Shown here piece by piece: positions 24,941 through 35,641 of a stretch of DNA of 64,000 nucleotides (the stretch's first letter is position 1; every line of letters begins with the position of its first letter). Position numbers and translations under genes: made by a program. The notes under the pieces are model-generated. The model was not told the origin of the DNA and ran no database searches. It worked only from the letters and a program-made list of their open reading frames with translations. The DNA is from Armatimonadota bacterium (lineage in GTDB: Bacteria; Sysuimicrobiota; Sysuimicrobiia; Sysuimicrobiales; Humicultoraceae), in NCBI GenBank assembly GCA_031459715.1, contig JAVKIA010000003.1, positions 88,474 to 152,473 on the forward strand. Direction: 5' to 3'.

Positions 24941-25600
24941 ATGACCGACCCGACACCCGGCGACCGCGAGGACACCCGCCGCCGCATCACCGTCATCTCC
25001 TGGTGGGTGCGGGACCTGCTGGCCACCCGCCGGCCCTGGGGGCGGATCCGGAGCGGGCTAGCGGCGAGCCACCCCTGGTGGCGGCGCGCCCGGGCCACCG
25101 TCGTCGAGACGGCAAAGACCCTGCTCATCGCCTTCCTCCTGGCCCAGCTGATCATGGTCTCCGTGGCCCAGGCTTTCCAGGTGGAGCAGTACTCCATGGA
25201 ACCCACCCTGCTGCCACACGACCGGGTGCTGGTGAGCAAGTTCATCTACCGGCTGCGCGAGCCGGCCCGGGGCGATGTAATCGTCCTGCGCTACCCGCGA
25301 AATCCGGAACGGAACTACATCAAGCGGGTGATCGGCCTGCCCGGTGAGACCATCGCCATCCGGCAGGGAACCCTCTATGTGAACGGCCAGCCCATCCGGG
25401 AGGATTACCTGAACGGCGAGACCGTGGGAGACTTCGGCCCGGTCACCGTGCCGCTGGATTCCGTCTTCGTCATGGGCGACAACCGCAACAACAGCGAGGA
25501 CAGCCGGGCCTTCGGCCCGCTGAAGCGGACCCTGATCGTGGGCCAGGCGATCCTCATCTACTGGCCGCCGCAGCGCCTGCGCCTGATCGCCGGACGGTAA
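24941..25600 (+). CDS. lepB: Signal peptidase I
   Basis: A 219-aa type I signal peptidase. A hydrophilic N-terminus precedes one membrane helix (AKTLLIAFLLAQLIMVSVAQAF). Then come the catalytic Ser in QVEQYSMEPTLLPHDRVLVSKF and the general-base Lys in NYIKRVIGLPGETI, followed by the family box FVMGDNRNNSEDSRAFG. It removes signal peptides on the outer face of the cytoplasmic membrane. The ATG lies 18 bp after the tRNA, so the two may be cotranscribed. Confidence 0.95.
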   Translation: MTDPTPGDREDTRRRITVISWWVRDLLATRRPWGRIRSGLAASHPWWRRARATVVETAKTLLIAFLLAQLIMVSVAQAFQVEQYSMEPTLLPHDRVLVSKFIYRLREPARGDVIVLRYPRNPERNYIKRVIGLPGETIAIRQGTLYVNGQPIREDYLNGETVGDFGPVTVPLDSVFVMGDNRNNSEDSRAFGPLKRTLIVGQAILIYWPPQRLRLIAGR

Positions 25601-25604
25601 GCGT

Positions 25605-26035
25605 CTTCTCTGGCAGGGCCCTGGTAGACGATGAGAAGGTCCACCCATGCGTCAAGGAGTGGCGCACCCAGAAAATCGTCCTGCGTGCCTTCGCAAAGAT
25701 AGTCCAGACCAACGCGCTGGAGTTCGGTACGCACGTCTTAGGGAAGAGGCCTGGCCACAATTACATCCGTCAGTGCCATGATGCCCCCCGATTTAAGCAC
25801 ACGTGCCATTTCGGGCTGCCCAATATCGGTTGGAGAGGAAGTCGGAAAAACGATAAATTCGCTCACCAAAGCCTCTAAAGTGCTATCAGGAAAAGGAATG
25901 CGTGTCTTCTCTGCTTGGTGAAACTCGACGACACTTTCTAGCTAGTTCTTGCTCTTTCGCATGTTGGCGAGCAGGTTCCAGCAGTTGTTGATCAAGTTCT
26001 ATGCCAGTGACCTTGCCTTGTCTCATCCCGCTCGC
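25605..26035 (-). pseudogene. Decayed class I SAM-dependent methyltransferase
   Basis: On the minus strand the frames read GKVTGIELDQQLLEPARQHAKEQ, then (shifted) VEFHQAEKTRIPFPDSTLEALVSE, GQPEMARVLKSGGIMALTDVIV and, after a TAA stop, VRTELQRVGLDYLCEG. These are consecutive parts of a methyltransferase-11-type domain. The SAM-binding glycine motif and the N-terminus are missing. At least one frameshift and one stop interrupt it. The DNA is less GC-rich than its neighbours, suggesting an acquired and now dead gene. Confidence 0.6.
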
Positions 26036-26098
26036 CAGCCAGGCTCCTCGGCATCAGCGACGGCGCGCAGCGCCGTCCGCTGCATGCTGTTGTTGGGC
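26036..26098 (-). repeat. Integron attC-like / dispersed repeat fragment
   Basis: The minus strand reads GCCCAAC (26092-26098), then a segment that would encode NNSMQRTALRAVADAEEPG, and contains a perfect inverted repeat GACGGCGC-GCA-GCGCCGTC (26059-26077). Tags of this kind recur at the ends of unrelated genes in many genomes. GTTGGGC on the plus strand fits the attC end consensus GTTRRRY. I could not find the opposite RYYYAAC end, so a full attC site is not supported. Confidence 0.35.
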
Positions 26099-26168
26099 GA
26101 TATGATGGAGCGGCGACTTCTGAATCTCGGTACCACTGCGCACAGGCCGATGGAATACAGCAACCCGA

Positions 26169-28744
<2,576 letters not shown>

Positions 28745-28792
28745 GGAAGTTTCCTCGCATCTCCGTGGGGCCATGACGCCGCCTGACTGCTG

Positions 28793-28812
28793 TTTAGGCC
28801 GACCAGCCTAAA
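28793..28812. promoter_or_regulatory. Palindrome upstream of the Mg2+-ATPase gene
   Basis: TTTAGGC-CGACCA-GCCTAAA is a perfect 7-bp inverted repeat 49 bp upstream of the mgtA start. A further GCCTAAC lies 18 bp on. The TTAGGC/GCCTAA half-sites resemble operators of DtxR/MntR-type metal regulators. Confidence 0.45.
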
Positions 28813-28986
28813 ACCCGTGCCCCGTCAGCCTAACACGAACAGAGCTGGAGGTACCCGCCCACCTTCCCTTATCCAGTCCCATCGGCCTGCGCGCTCGTTT
28901 GGCGACATTGGAGCACGAAACCGGTCGCGGGCCTGTTCCCAATGCTGACAGACAGCCTCTGCGCTGTTTGCCGCGCTGTGCCCTCG

Positions 28987-30723
28987 CTAGGGCTCCTCCT
29001 CGCCTGGTTCATCCCCCCTGGCCTGCTCCCGTTCCCGGATCACCCGCCGCAGGGCCTTGGGGATGCCCACCGTCTTGGGGATCTCCTGCACGATCTCGAT
29101 GCGGCGCGGCACCTTGTAGGGGGCCAGCCGCGCCGCACAGAAGTCGCGCAGCTCCCGCCGCAGCGCCCGCGCGTCCTGACCGTCCTTGGGCACCACGTGG
29201 GCAACCAGCATCTCGCCGCGTACCCGGGAAGAGATCCCCACCACCGCCGCCTCCCGCACCCGGGGGTGCTGGTAGAGCACCTCCTCCACCTCGCGGGGGA
29301 AGACCTTCAGGCCGCCTATGTTCACCATGTCCTTCTTGCGGTCCCCGATGAAGAAGAATCCGTCCTCGTCCATGCGGGCGATGTCCCCGGTGTACAGCCA
29401 GCCGCCGCGCAGCGCCTGCGCCGTCTCCCGCGGGTTGTTCCAGTAGCCCATCATCACCTGCGGGCCACGGATCACCAGCTCGCCCATCTCCCCTGCCTTC
29501 AGCTCCCGCTCACCGCCCTCCGGAGCCACAATCCTGGCATCGGTGCCGGGTACGGGGACACCGATGCTGCCCACCTTGCGCACCCCGGCCAGAGGATTGG
29601 CGTGCGTCAGGGGGGAGGCTTCGGAGAGCCCGTAGCCTTCTACCAGCCGCGCGCCGGTCAGCTCCTCGAACCGCTTCTGCACCTCTACCGGCAGCGAGCT
29701 GGAGCCGGAGACGCAGTTGCGGATGGAGCGGAGATCGTACCGCTGCACATCCTTGAGCTGGTTGATCGCCAGGTAGATGGGCGGCGCGCCGGGGAAGATG
29801 GTGGGCCTGTATCTGTGGGCCACCTCCGCGGTGGTGCGGGCGACAAACCCCGGCATGAGGATCATGATATTGGTGGCCGCCACCGCCACGGCCAGGTTCA
29901 TGCAGAGGGTGACGCCGTAGACGTGGAAGAACGGAACGACGGAGAGGATGCGTTCCTGGCCTTCCTTCAGGTCGGTGACCCAGACTCGGGCCTGGGTCAG
30001 GTTGCAGACCAGGTTGCGGTGGCTGAGCATGGCGCCCTTGGACAGCCCCGTGGTGCCGCCGGTGTACTGCAGCATCGCTAGGTCCTCTTGCGCCACCTCC
30101 ACCGGGCGTCGCAAGCGTGGCCCCCGCAGCAGGGAGGTAAAGGGGACGACCTTCTGCTCATGGGGGAAGACATCGCCCTCCTTCTTTGCCCTGGTCAGCC
30201 CGTAGAGCAGGCGGAAGAGGGGCGGGAAGAAGTCGTGCACGCGGGTGACGATAACCGCCTCCAGCGCGGTGTGGGGCAGGACCTCCAGGACGTAGGGAAA
30301 GAAGCGGGCGAAGACCACGGCAAAACGCGCGCCCGAGTCCTTGAGGATGAACGCCAGATCGTTGCCCCGGTAGAGCGGATTGACCTGCACCACCACGCCC
30401 CCCGCCTTCCAGACGCCGTAGGCGGCGATCACGTACTGCGGCAGATTCGGCAGGGAGATGACCACCCGCTCTCCCTTGCGCAGGCCACGACGGACCAAGG
30501 AGGCGGCGAAGCGATCGGAGAGGTCATCAAGCCGGGCGTAGGTGAGGCGGCAGTCAAAGGGTGGATGCGCGCTCACCAGAATGAGGGCCACGGTTGAAGG
30601 AAAGCGCTGCACCGTGCGCTGCAGGAACCCATAGATGGGAAACCGTGGAAAGTCCAGCGAGGTGGGAACCCCGCTTTCGTAGAACCTGTGCCAGGGGCGG
30701 CTGCCGGTCTCTAAGGCGTCCAT
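28987..30723 (-). CDS. fadD: Long-chain fatty acid-CoA ligase / AMP-forming acyl-CoA synthetase
   Basis: A 578-aa member of the adenylate-forming enzymes. Landmarks in order: the P-loop-like YTGGTTGLSKGAMLSH, VPFFHVYGVTL, VEGYGLSEASPLTH, the adenylate-binding Asp in GWLYTGDIARMDEDGFFFIGDRKKDM, and the C-terminal domain with the conserved Lys in GIPKALRRV. It activates fatty acids with ATP and CoA. The ATG at 30723 follows GGAGGG; the frame is open further upstream without a better start. It is divergent from the SRP RNA. The chain-length preference cannot be read. Confidence 0.9.
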   Translation of the reverse strand: MDALETGSRPWHRFYESGVPTSLDFPRFPIYGFLQRTVQRFPSTVALILVSAHPPFDCRLTYARLDDLSDRFAASLVRRGLRKGERVVISLPNLPQYVIAAYGVWKAGGVVVQVNPLYRGNDLAFILKDSGARFAVVFARFFPYVLEVLPHTALEAVIVTRVHDFFPPLFRLLYGLTRAKKEGDVFPHEQKVVPFTSLLRGPRLRRPVEVAQEDLAMLQYTGGTTGLSKGAMLSHRNLVCNLTQARVWVTDLKEGQERILSVVPFFHVYGVTLCMNLAVAVAATNIMILMPGFVARTTAEVAHRYRPTIFPGAPPIYLAINQLKDVQRYDLRSIRNCVSGSSSLPVEVQKRFEELTGARLVEGYGLSEASPLTHANPLAGVRKVGSIGVPVPGTDARIVAPEGGERELKAGEMGELVIRGPQVMMGYWNNPRETAQALRGGWLYTGDIARMDEDGFFFIGDRKKDMVNIGGLKVFPREVEEVLYQHPRVREAAVVGISSRVRGEMLVAHVVPKDGQDARALRRELRDFCAARLAPYKVPRRIEIVQEIPKTVGIPKALRRVIREREQARGDEPGEEEP

Positions 30724-30856
30724 CGAGCCCTCCTGGGAGTCCCTGAAGCTACAAAGCCTTTTGTCCCTGCTCGCGTCATTCCTGCTCTGACGAACGCCGG
30801 ACCTTCTATACCAAAGACTTGACGGAGGCACCTGGCCGGAGGCGACGACGAGGGCG

Positions 30857-30862
30857 TACAAT
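30857..30862 (+). promoter_or_regulatory. -10 element (TACAAT) of the SRP RNA gene
   Basis: TACAAT ends 6 bp before the predicted RNA 5' end at ~30869. No good -35 lies at the usual distance. Confidence 0.5.
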
Positions 30863-30868
30863 GGAAGC

Positions 30869-31138
30869 GGTCGCGCTAGGTGGGGAGCTAGCGGTTCCCT
30901 GTCACCCGCAACCCGCTACAGCGGGGCTGAATTCCCACCAGAGGCCGGACGCCTGAGGGTCCGGACCGCGAAAGCGGCGACGAGGGCCTGGTCCCGCGCA
31001 ACGGGATCTGACGAACCCCGCCAGGCCCGGAAGGGAGCAACGGTAAGTCAGTGCTCCCGTGTGCCGCGGGGCAACCGGGTCTGAGCCGGCTGCGCGGCGC
31101 CCGCCTCGGACGCCCTGGTCGAAGGTGGGTGCGCGACC
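30869..31138 (+). ncRNA. ffs: Signal recognition particle RNA, large (Bacillus-type, with Alu domain)
   Basis: The ~270-nt RNA begins GGTCGCGC (30869-30876), which pairs with GCGCGACC (31131-31138) to close the molecule. The 5' half has the Alu-type sequence GCTAGGTGGGGAGCTAGCGG, with GGGCTGAATTCCCACCAG. The S domain has the universal Ffh-binding hairpin CCAGGCCCGGAAGGGAGCAACGG (31021-31043). The length matches the B. subtilis scRNA rather than the short 4.5S form. A T-rich stretch follows the 3' end. Confidence 0.93.
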
Positions 31139-31213
31139 ATCTCTTTTCTTCGACTTCTTACTCTATCGTCGATCCCCGTTGGGGCCGTCAATCTCCTTCG
31201 GGGGGCGGAGGTA

Positions 31214-31948
31214 TTACCGATACCTCTCCCCTTCGTCACGGAGGTAGCCGGCGACGGCCAGGAACGCGAAGAGCAGCGCATAGGCGCCCAGCCAGAACCA
31301 GTGGTCGGCGCGCCAGGGGATCTCCAGGGCCGCGCTCCACACCACCTCACCGTAAAGCCTGGTGGGAAGCAGGGGCGAGAGCCTGGCCACCGCCGCGGGC
31401 AGGCTGTGCGGCCGCACCCACAGGCCCCCCGCGTAGGAAAGCAGGAGGTAGAGGAGGTTGGCCAGGGGCAGGGCGCCCCGGGGATGGGCCCAGTAGCCCA
31501 GGCTGATGCCGAGGAAGGCGAATGGAACGCTCCCGGCCAGCACAGCCGCTCCCAGACGCAGCCAGCCCTGGATGCTGAGACGCACCGGGGTCAGGATGAC
31601 CGCGGTCAGGACGACGATGCCGCCGGCAGCAACGGCGAAGGCCAGCGCGGAGAGGACGCGGCTGAGGAAGCGGCTCAGCGGGGTGACCGCCAGCGTGCGA
31701 AGGTACGTCTCCCAGGGGGAGCGGCGCTCGCTGGCGATACCCACGCCGAACTGGAAGAAGGCAACACCGAGGACGGCAAAGGCGATGAATGAGGCCATTC
31801 CCAGGTTGGCCGCAGACGGGTCCCTGGCCTGCGGCACGGCGAAGAACACGAAGATCATGGCAGGAAAGATCAACGTGGGCATTACGTAGGCGGGAAGGCG
31901 GGCCAGCTCCAGAGTCCGGACCGCGAAGTAGCTAATCACCAGTCGCAT
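31214..31948 (-). CDS. ABC-2 type export permease of the TOMM cluster
   Basis: A 244-aa protein with six hydrophobic segments in the ABC-2 arrangement (MRLVISYFAVRTLELARLPAYVMPTLIFPAMIF at the start, and IASERRSPWETYLRTLAVTPLSRFLSRVL as the cytosolic coupling loop). It is the last gene of the cluster and overlaps the end of the protease-ATPase fusion by 17 bp. GGGAGGG lies upstream of the ATG at 31948. It probably forms the membrane half of the exporter for the modified peptide (SagH/SagI-like role). A 6-bp hairpin (31209-31225) covers its stop. Confidence 0.85.
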   Translation of the reverse strand: MRLVISYFAVRTLELARLPAYVMPTLIFPAMIFVFFAVPQARDPSAANLGMASFIAFAVLGVAFFQFGVGIASERRSPWETYLRTLAVTPLSRFLSRVLSALAFAVAAGGIVVLTAVILTPVRLSIQGWLRLGAAVLAGSVPFAFLGISLGYWAHPRGALPLANLLYLLLSYAGGLWVRPHSLPAAVARLSPLLPTRLYGEVVWSAALEIPWRADHWFWLGAYALLFAFLAVAGYLRDEGERYR

Positions 31949-33425
31949 CGGTCCCTCCCGTAAGGGCCAGGAAGGCTTCTTCCAGGTCGGTGGAACGGAC
32001 CTCCAGGTCTCGAAAGGCCACCCCCGAAGCAACCAGCGCCCTGACCAGCCGGTCAGCATCCGCCGTGTAAATGGTGTAGACGTCTCCGCTTCTGTCCAGG
32101 CGGGCCACGCCGGGCAACGCCGGAAGCCCCCCGGCCCTCAACCGCACCCGCTTCAGGCCCACGCGGGCCTTGATGGCCTCCACAGTACTGTCGACGATGA
32201 TATGGCCTCGATCGATGACGGCCACGCGCGTGGCCAGCGCCTCCGCCTCGTACAGGAAGTGGCTCGTCAGGAGCACCGCCCCACCCTCTTGGGCGTACCG
32301 CCGGATCACCTGCCAGACGTGGCGGCGGCTCTCCACATCCAGCCCTACCGTGGGTTCGTCGAGGACCACCACACGCGGAGCCCCAGCGAAGGCCAGGGCT
32401 AACCCCAGACGGCGGCGCTGCCCCCCACTCAGCCCTCCGACCTGCCTCCGCTCAAGCGCCGACAGCCCCACCAGCCTCAGCACCTCCTCCCTGGGCAGAG
32501 GGCGGGGATAGTGGCCGCGCACCAGGTCGACGATCTCACCCACGCGCAGCGTCGGGGGAAAGGCGACCTCCTGGAGCATCACCCCCAGCGCGCGACGCGC
32601 ATGGTGGAGGCGAGGATCCAGGCCGAAGAGACGGGCTCTTCCCTGATCAGGGCGACGCAGGCCGACCAGGATACTGATGGCTGTAGTCTTGCCGGCTCCG
32701 TTGGGCCCCAGGAGCAGGAGCACCTCTCCCGGGTGCAGGGCGAGCGTGACCCCGTCCACCGCCTGGATCCGGCCGAAACGTCTGGACACGTGGTCCAGCT
32801 CGGCCACCGGGACGCCTCCGGGCCGCGCGGGCTGTCCGGGCTGCTGCAGACCCGCCGAGCCGGCGGAGGAATGGGTGGTGACGGGGGGGACGGAGGGCTG
32901 CGCGGCCGCCCGCCCTCCCTGCCCACTGCGGTGGAGGACCACCAGCGTGTTGTATGCGGCATGCGCCCCCACGGCGGCGGCGAGGCTGCCCGTCGCCAGA
33001 AACGAGGAAGCAAATGCCGTGCCGGTGAAGGCGTGCACGGCGACGCCGGGCAACCCCTGGAAGTACCTGTGCGCAAGGGCGAATGCCAGGACCGCGCCCA
33101 GGAATCCGACCACGGGCCCCGCCGCGGCCATGAGCCATATGAGAGCAAACCCGCGCCAGAGGACCTCCTCCGTGCCGGCGCGGAAGACGAAGAAGAGGAC
33201 CTGGGGGACAAGCCGCGTCCATGGCCCGCGCTTCAGCCCACTGGCCAGCCCCGGTGCCGATGAGAGGATAAAGAAGACTCCGGCCCCCACCAGGACTCCG
33301 CTGAACAGGGAGAGGCCCACAGGCCGCGCGCCCACGTCGGTCGCCACGTGCCCGGCCCGCAGCAACCACGCCGCAAGTAGCGTCTGCACCGCGACGCTGA
33401 CCAGGAAGACCGACCGCCTACCCAT
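31932..33425 (-). CDS. CPBP (CAAX-type) membrane protease fused to an ABC transporter ATPase
   Basis: A ~497-aa two-domain protein. Residues ~1-180 are a membrane-embedded CPBP/Abi protease with its four sites: GTEEVLWRGF (EExxxR), the ALAHRYFQG His, and the VGAHAAYN His-x3-Asn. A Pro/Ser/Gly-rich linker of ~40 residues follows. An ABC ATPase completes the protein: Walker A LLGPNGAGKTT, signature VGGLSGGQRRRLGLAL, Walker B VVVLDEPTVGLD. CPBP proteins (SagE type) are the presumed leader peptidase or immunity protein in streptolysin-like clusters, so this polypeptide may link cleavage to export. ATG 33425 overlaps the SagB-like stop by 8 bp; another ATG at 33482 would add 19 residues. Confidence 0.88.
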   Translation of the reverse strand: MGRRSVFLVSVAVQTLLAAWLLRAGHVATDVGARPVGLSLFSGVLVGAGVFFILSSAPGLASGLKRGPWTRLVPQVLFFVFRAGTEEVLWRGFALIWLMAAAGPVVGFLGAVLAFALAHRYFQGLPGVAVHAFTGTAFASSFLATGSLAAAVGAHAAYNTLVVLHRSGQGGRAAAQPSVPPVTTHSSAGSAGLQQPGQPARPGGVPVAELDHVSRRFGRIQAVDGVTLALHPGEVLLLLGPNGAGKTTAISILVGLRRPDQGRARLFGLDPRLHHARRALGVMLQEVAFPPTLRVGEIVDLVRGHYPRPLPREEVLRLVGLSALERRQVGGLSGGQRRRLGLALAFAGAPRVVVLDEPTVGLDVESRRHVWQVIRRYAQEGGAVLLTSHFLYEAEALATRVAVIDRGHIIVDSTVEAIKARVGLKRVRLRAGGLPALPGVARLDRSGDVYTIYTADADRLVRALVASGVAFRDLEVRSTDLEEAFLALTGGTDATGD

Positions 33426-34275
33426 CTCGGTCGGCGGCGGGGGCCGGCCGTCCAAGCGCGATGACGTAGAGGACAGATTCATTCACCCCGTCGATCTCCA
33501 GCAGTAGCTCCACCTCGCTGTCGAAGAACCCGCCGATGGGCACCGCTCCCAGATGCAGCGCCTCGGCCATCAGGAGGACGTTCTGCGCCGCGTGTCCTGC
33601 TTCCAGGAGCGCGAAGCGATATCCCCGCAGTCCGTACTTCAGCCGCGAGCGCCAGAACAGCGCGGTGACCACCAGGATCGCCGCCGCACCGCTGGCCACA
33701 TCCGGCTGCACCAGGCAGCCGGCCAGCCGGTCAAACACGTCCGGAGCGCCCAGGACCTCCAGACCGTGGCGGGATGGGTCGTAGTGGTACAGTCCCGGAG
33801 AGACGCCCCCCGAGCGGCCCACGGCGAGATAGAACTCCAAAGGGTAGAGCGCGCCCCCTGAGGGCGCGGTGCGGAAGCTAAAGCCGTGGCCTACCGGACG
33901 GGTCAGGGTGAGGCCGTAGCCAGCGAAGAGCAGCGCCGCCAGGTCACGCCCGCTGAGCGCCGCCAGGGGCGAGAAGGCGCGGCAGCTCCGGCGGGTCTGC
34001 AGCACTCCTCCCAGCGGCACCTCCGGCAGCTCGGGTGCGGGCAGGGGGACAAGCGGCAGGTGGGGGTAGCGCTTCACGGCGCGGGCCTGTGTCACCAGCA
34101 CCTCGTGATTTGCGGCGAAGAGCCAGGTGCCCATCATCTCACGGGCGAGAGTAGACCGGTAGAGTTTGGACGCTTCATGAAACTCCTCGGCCGGGTCCAG
34201 GGGGTCGGGGCCTTCACGCCCGTGAAGCAGCCTGGCCACGTTGAGGGTGGGACTCCCCCGGGCCTGCGACATCAC
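33418..34275 (-). CDS. SagB-type FMN-dependent azoline dehydrogenase
   Basis: A 285-aa nitroreductase-fold protein of the SagB subgroup. After a variable lead it shows LQTRRSCRAFSPLAALSGRDLAALLFAGYG, FRTAPSGGALYPLEFYLAVGR (FMN-binding S-G-G-A-L-Y-P) and GLYHYDPSRHGLEVL. The second half has EAGHAAQNVLLMAEALHLGAVPIGGFFD. In TOMM pathways this enzyme oxidises thiazolines/oxazolines to the aromatic azoles. It lies between the YcaO gene (34 bp upstream) and the protease/ATPase (overlapping). Confidence 0.9.
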   Translation of the reverse strand: MMSQARGSPTLNVARLLHGREGPDPLDPAEEFHEASKLYRSTLAREMMGTWLFAANHEVLVTQARAVKRYPHLPLVPLPAPELPEVPLGGVLQTRRSCRAFSPLAALSGRDLAALLFAGYGLTLTRPVGHGFSFRTAPSGGALYPLEFYLAVGRSGGVSPGLYHYDPSRHGLEVLGAPDVFDRLAGCLVQPDVASGAAAILVVTALFWRSRLKYGLRGYRFALLEAGHAAQNVLLMAEALHLGAVPIGGFFDSEVELLLEIDGVNESVLYVIALGRPAPAADRDG

Positions 34276-34309
34276 CTCACCGTCCTTCCCCCAGACACCA
34301 CGGTCGTTC

Positions 34310-35635
34310 CTACGGAAATGGATGCGGGTACGGGTTCAGCTCCTCGAACCCAAGCGGCCTCTCCCGCAGGCCCAGGCACCAGGCCGCCTCATAGAGCCGG
34401 GACCCGCCGAGGAAACGCCGCTGGTACCCCACGTCCAGAGAGCACAGCCCCGGGCAGAGCACCCGGGCCACATACAGTCCTGCCTGACGCACCTCTGGCG
34501 ACGTGAGGTCTGCGGCGTAGGCGCGCACGCCATGCTGGGCCAGTCGGGCGACGACGGCGGAGATCCGGGCCGCCACCGTTGTCCCCTCCAGCGCAGGGAC
34601 TTCTTGCAGCGACCTGCGCACCGCCGAGGCAATGAGGAAGTCGGCGCGGCGGGCGTGCTCCTCATAGGAATACAGGAGGACGTGGTCCTCAAACCGCAGG
34701 ATGTCCGAGAAGTCTGCGGCAAATGCCCGTCTGCGCAACTGGCGCATCTGCCGGATCCAGTGCCGCGTCTGGAATGCCTCCCGCAGGGCCTTGCCGCAGG
34801 CCTCCCGCATGGTTGGCGCGCTGGCCGCGCCCACGGCCAGGCCGATGGCATCCGGCGGCCGGCCACGGATCACAGCCAGCGCCGTGGGGACCCGGAGGAA
34901 GACGCTGAGGTCGACCACCTGATGGTGGAGCCGGGCGGGAGCAAAGTGGCGGCGCACCTCCGCGCACAGGACCGGGTCGGACTCCAGATCCACCAGGGGA
35001 AGGGTCAGTCTCCCGTACCAGGTGAGCATGAAGGCGTCCCGCTCGACGACCTCCAGGAGGGCTCTGAGGACGGCCTCATCACGGGTTGGCCCGCAGGCCA
35101 TCCCGCTGCTCGTGGCATAGCCGATGGCCGGTTCCCCCTCCCGCCGGCCGGGGGCGAGGAAGACCAGCTGCGCCGGAAGGAAGACGGGGGCACCGTCACT
35201 CAGGCAGACGCCCGGAAACCACTGCACCCGCGTCTCCGGCGTGAAGGGCTGGTAGGGAAAGCCCGCCTGCGCGTACTGCCGCGGATGAAACAGCGCGAAG
35301 TCCGGGGGGCTCACCGCCCGCGGACCGAGCTCCGCAGCCGAGGCAAAGACCAGACGTGACGGCGGCGCCTGCGTCCCGCAGTAACGCTCCAGAGCCTCGC
35401 CCAGCGCCGCCGCCAGCGCCCGCTCGCGCAGATAGTGGGCGCCCCCCGTCCGCGGGGGGACCTGGTGGCCGAGAATGCCTGTGGCTTCCGACAGCTCGCA
35501 CCCGAAAAAGAACATCCGGGCGTCGTCGGGGGCGGCGAGAAACTCATGGACGTGCTTGATGATGCCAGCAAGCGGAGAGACGAACTCGCCAGAGCGAAGC
35601 GCCACCTCCTGGCTGACCGTGCCGGCGGTCGGCAT
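34310..35635 (-). CDS. YcaO-domain cyclodehydratase (TOMM D protein)
   Basis: A 441-aa YcaO protein. ATP/Mg-binding segments are visible: ALGEALERYCG (~residues 76-86) and RALLEVVERDAFMLTWYG (~190-207). The last residues are LNPYPHPFP, the Pro-x-Pro-x-Pro-like tail that marks YcaO enzymes acting as azoline cyclodehydratases. It activates backbone amides with ATP to close Cys/Ser side chains into thiazolines/oxazolines. It follows the E1-like gene by 6 bp and precedes the SagB gene. Confidence 0.92.
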   Translation of the reverse strand: MPTAGTVSQEVALRSGEFVSPLAGIIKHVHEFLAAPDDARMFFFGCELSEATGILGHQVPPRTGGAHYLRERALAAALGEALERYCGTQAPPSRLVFASAAELGPRAVSPPDFALFHPRQYAQAGFPYQPFTPETRVQWFPGVCLSDGAPVFLPAQLVFLAPGRREGEPAIGYATSSGMACGPTRDEAVLRALLEVVERDAFMLTWYGRLTLPLVDLESDPVLCAEVRRHFAPARLHHQVVDLSVFLRVPTALAVIRGRPPDAIGLAVGAASAPTMREACGKALREAFQTRHWIRQMRQLRRRAFAADFSDILRFEDHVLLYSYEEHARRADFLIASAVRRSLQEVPALEGTTVAARISAVVARLAQHGVRAYAADLTSPEVRQAGLYVARVLCPGLCSLDVGYQRRFLGGSRLYEAAWCLGLRERPLGFEELNPYPHPFP

Positions 35636-35641
35636 GGCTCC

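Noticed and set aside
30819..30824. TTGACG as the -35 of the SRP RNA promoter
   Set aside because: It is 32 bp from the TACAAT element, too far for a standard promoter.
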